Shown here: one piece after another, positions 7,101 to 7,391 of the stretch | Position numbering within the stretch: position 1 is the first letter of the stretch | How the letters are laid out: each line of letters begins with the position of its first letter | Source: Polaromonas sp. | Lineage (GTDB): Bacteria > Pseudomonadota > Gammaproteobacteria > Burkholderiales > Burkholderiaceae_C | Reading direction: 5' to 3' | NCBI GenBank assembly: GCA_014376885.1 | Contig: JACMQR010000365.1 | Span: 1-7,391, forward strand | Length of the DNA: 7,391 bases | Position numbers and translations under genes: made by a program | The notes under the pieces: model-generated | Seen by the model: only the letters and a program-made list of their open reading frames with translations | The model's database searches: none | Told to the model about the DNA's origin: nothing

Positions 7101-7391
7101 CGAACAGTCGCGCTCGCCCAGCGCCAGCACTCCGCCCGCGCCGTCGCCGAAGATCTGCACCTCGATGTGGCGGGCGTCGGTGATGTAGCGTTCCAGGAAC
7201 ACGCCGGCATCGGAAAAATTGGACTGCGCCAGGCGCTTGACCGAATCGAAAGCGGCGCGCAGTTCGCCCGCCTGGCGGCACATCTGCATGCCGATGCCGC
7301 CGCCCCCGGCGCTGCTCTTGAGCATGACCGGATAGCCGATGATGTCTGCCTGCGCCAGCGCGTCGTCCAGCCCGGCCAATAGGCCAGTGCC
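4161..7391 (-). CDS. uca: Urea/guanidine carboxylase, 5' end outside window
   Basis: This large biotin-dependent carboxylase is cut by the window edge. The frame is open through base 7391 (GTGLLAGLDDA...), giving 1076 visible residues; about 130 N-terminal residues of the biotin carboxylase domain are missing. The internal TTG at 7379 is not the true start. Domains, counted from base 7391: biotin carboxylase with the ATP-grasp glycine loop KSSAGGGGIGM (25-35), ERDCSLQRRNQK (93-104) and FLEVNARLQVEH (154-165); a KipA-like carboxyltransferase half (AHS2) starting at about SPGVQTSVQDWPGR (321-334); a KipI-like half (AHS1) at about 668-900 with YRRAGDAYLLIEFG and LDPRHRL; and a C-terminal biotin carrier domain (about 1005-1076) with ESMKM and biotinylated Lys1042 (codon 4268-4266). 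The enzyme carboxylates urea to allophanate, or guanidine to carboxyguanidine, using ATP and bicarbonate. Asp568 in IDFTGD, where yeast urea carboxylases have Asn, favours guanidine. atzF follows 22 bp downstream. Confidence 0.95.
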   Translation of the reverse strand, partial: GTGLLAGLDDALAQADIIGYPVMLKSSAGGGGIGMQMCRQAGELRAAFDSVKRLAQSNFSDAGVFLERYITDARHIEVQIFGDGAGGVLALGERDCSLQRRNQKVVEETPAPNLREEVRQALLETARQLARTTCYRSAGTVEFVVDAATQEFFFLEVNARLQVEHGVTEAVTGVDLVEWMVRLAAGDMPALQSIPVVARGHAVQARLYAEDPAKNFQPSTGLLTEVYFPTDLRVDTWIERGTEVSAHYDPMLAKLIAHGDNREQALARLAQALGETRISGLESNLDYLRALMGFTPFVQGQHTTQSLAGFTAPGAGIDVLSPGVQTSVQDWPGRLGYWNVGVPPSGPMDALALRLANRLLGNPEGAAALEITVAGPTLRFRSARQVAVSGAPIELLLDGIAAPMGLALAVQAGQTLRIGRVLGAGCRAYLAVSGGLDVPSYLGSGSTFTLGQFGGHGGRVLRAGDVLHPGQATALPAMQADAAAALTPGYTAHWDIGVLVGPHAAPDFFTTEDMAMLFATNWQVHYNSSRTGVRLIGPKPAWARRDGGEAGLHPSNIHDNAYAIGAIDFTGDMPVILGPDGPSLGGFVCPATVVQAELWKLGQLSPGNTVRFKPLRQDEAAELACAQYAALTVPAAARGEPLSTLSAQSQFLDGAVLHRSPARGGAVEVVYRRAGDAYLLIEFGELQLDLTLRFLVHALTMRLQAWRDEGRLPGVIDLTPGIRSLQVHYDPRLLPLPQLMEQLLQAQASLAAAEDIEVPSRTVWLPLSWDDPATKLAIEKYMQSVSLDAPWCPSNIEFIRRINGLPDLQAVYDILFDARYMVLGLGDVYLGAPVATPLDPRHRLVTTKYNPARTWTPENAVGIGGAYLCVYGMEGPGGYQFVGRTVQMWNRWRVTRDFPQGKPWLLRFFDQIRFYPMGAEELLAYRKDFVAGRAALRIDEGVFCLSDYQRFLSDNAASIKDFKQGQQAAFEAERERWRTAGVSEAPDDVDRAADVQAQADAAQAFDGEVVASQVSGGVWSVLVAVGAEVTAGQALLVIESMKMEITVHAHCAGRIERLLCVEGQSVTAGQPLVLMC

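Noticed and set aside
4161..7379. TTG at 7379 as the carboxylase start
   Set aside because: The frame continues in family-like sequence (GTGLL) to the window end, and the biotin carboxylase N-terminal region is still missing. The gene is cut by the edge, not short.
6405..7382. A 325-residue open frame on the + strand
   Set aside because: It is antisense to the biotin carboxylase domain and has the same shadow-like Arg/Gln/His/Ala-rich composition, with no recognisable motif.

Overview
The window is GC-rich chromosomal DNA with four protein-coding genes and almost no spare sequence. The LplT-type transporter, the urea/guanidine carboxylase next to a separate AtzF-type allophanate hydrolase, and the strong G/C preference at third codon positions suggest a betaproteobacterium. 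My best guess is the order Burkholderiales, near Comamonadaceae (Polaromonas or Rhodoferax-like). This rests on recognition of the proteins, not on a database search.

Layout: bases 1-99 are a leader region containing a 21-bp-spaced direct repeat. On the + strand follow lplT (100-1380), an inner-membrane lysophospholipid transporter of the MFS, and a 302-residue EamA/DMT-family permease (1380-2288) whose start codon overlaps the lplT stop. A 14-bp gap separates these from a convergent minus-strand unit. Read in its own direction, that unit is the 3' part of a biotin-dependent urea/guanidine carboxylase gene (7391 down to 4161, 5' end outside the window), then the allophanate hydrolase gene atzF (4138 down to 2303).

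The minus-strand pair forms a nitrogen-release module. The carboxylase adds CO2 to urea or guanidine using ATP, bicarbonate and biotin. Allophanate, made directly from urea or from carboxyguanidine by a separate deiminase, is then split by AtzF to ammonia and CO2. The carboxyltransferase domain carries Asp where the yeast urea carboxylases have Asn, in the motif reading IDFTGD here and INFTGD in yeast. This points to guanidine rather than urea as the substrate and is the most informative observation in the window.

I see no mobile elements, CRISPR arrays, tRNA or rRNA genes, or convincing terminators, and no evidence of a previously undescribed system. The region looks like ordinary core and metabolic DNA.
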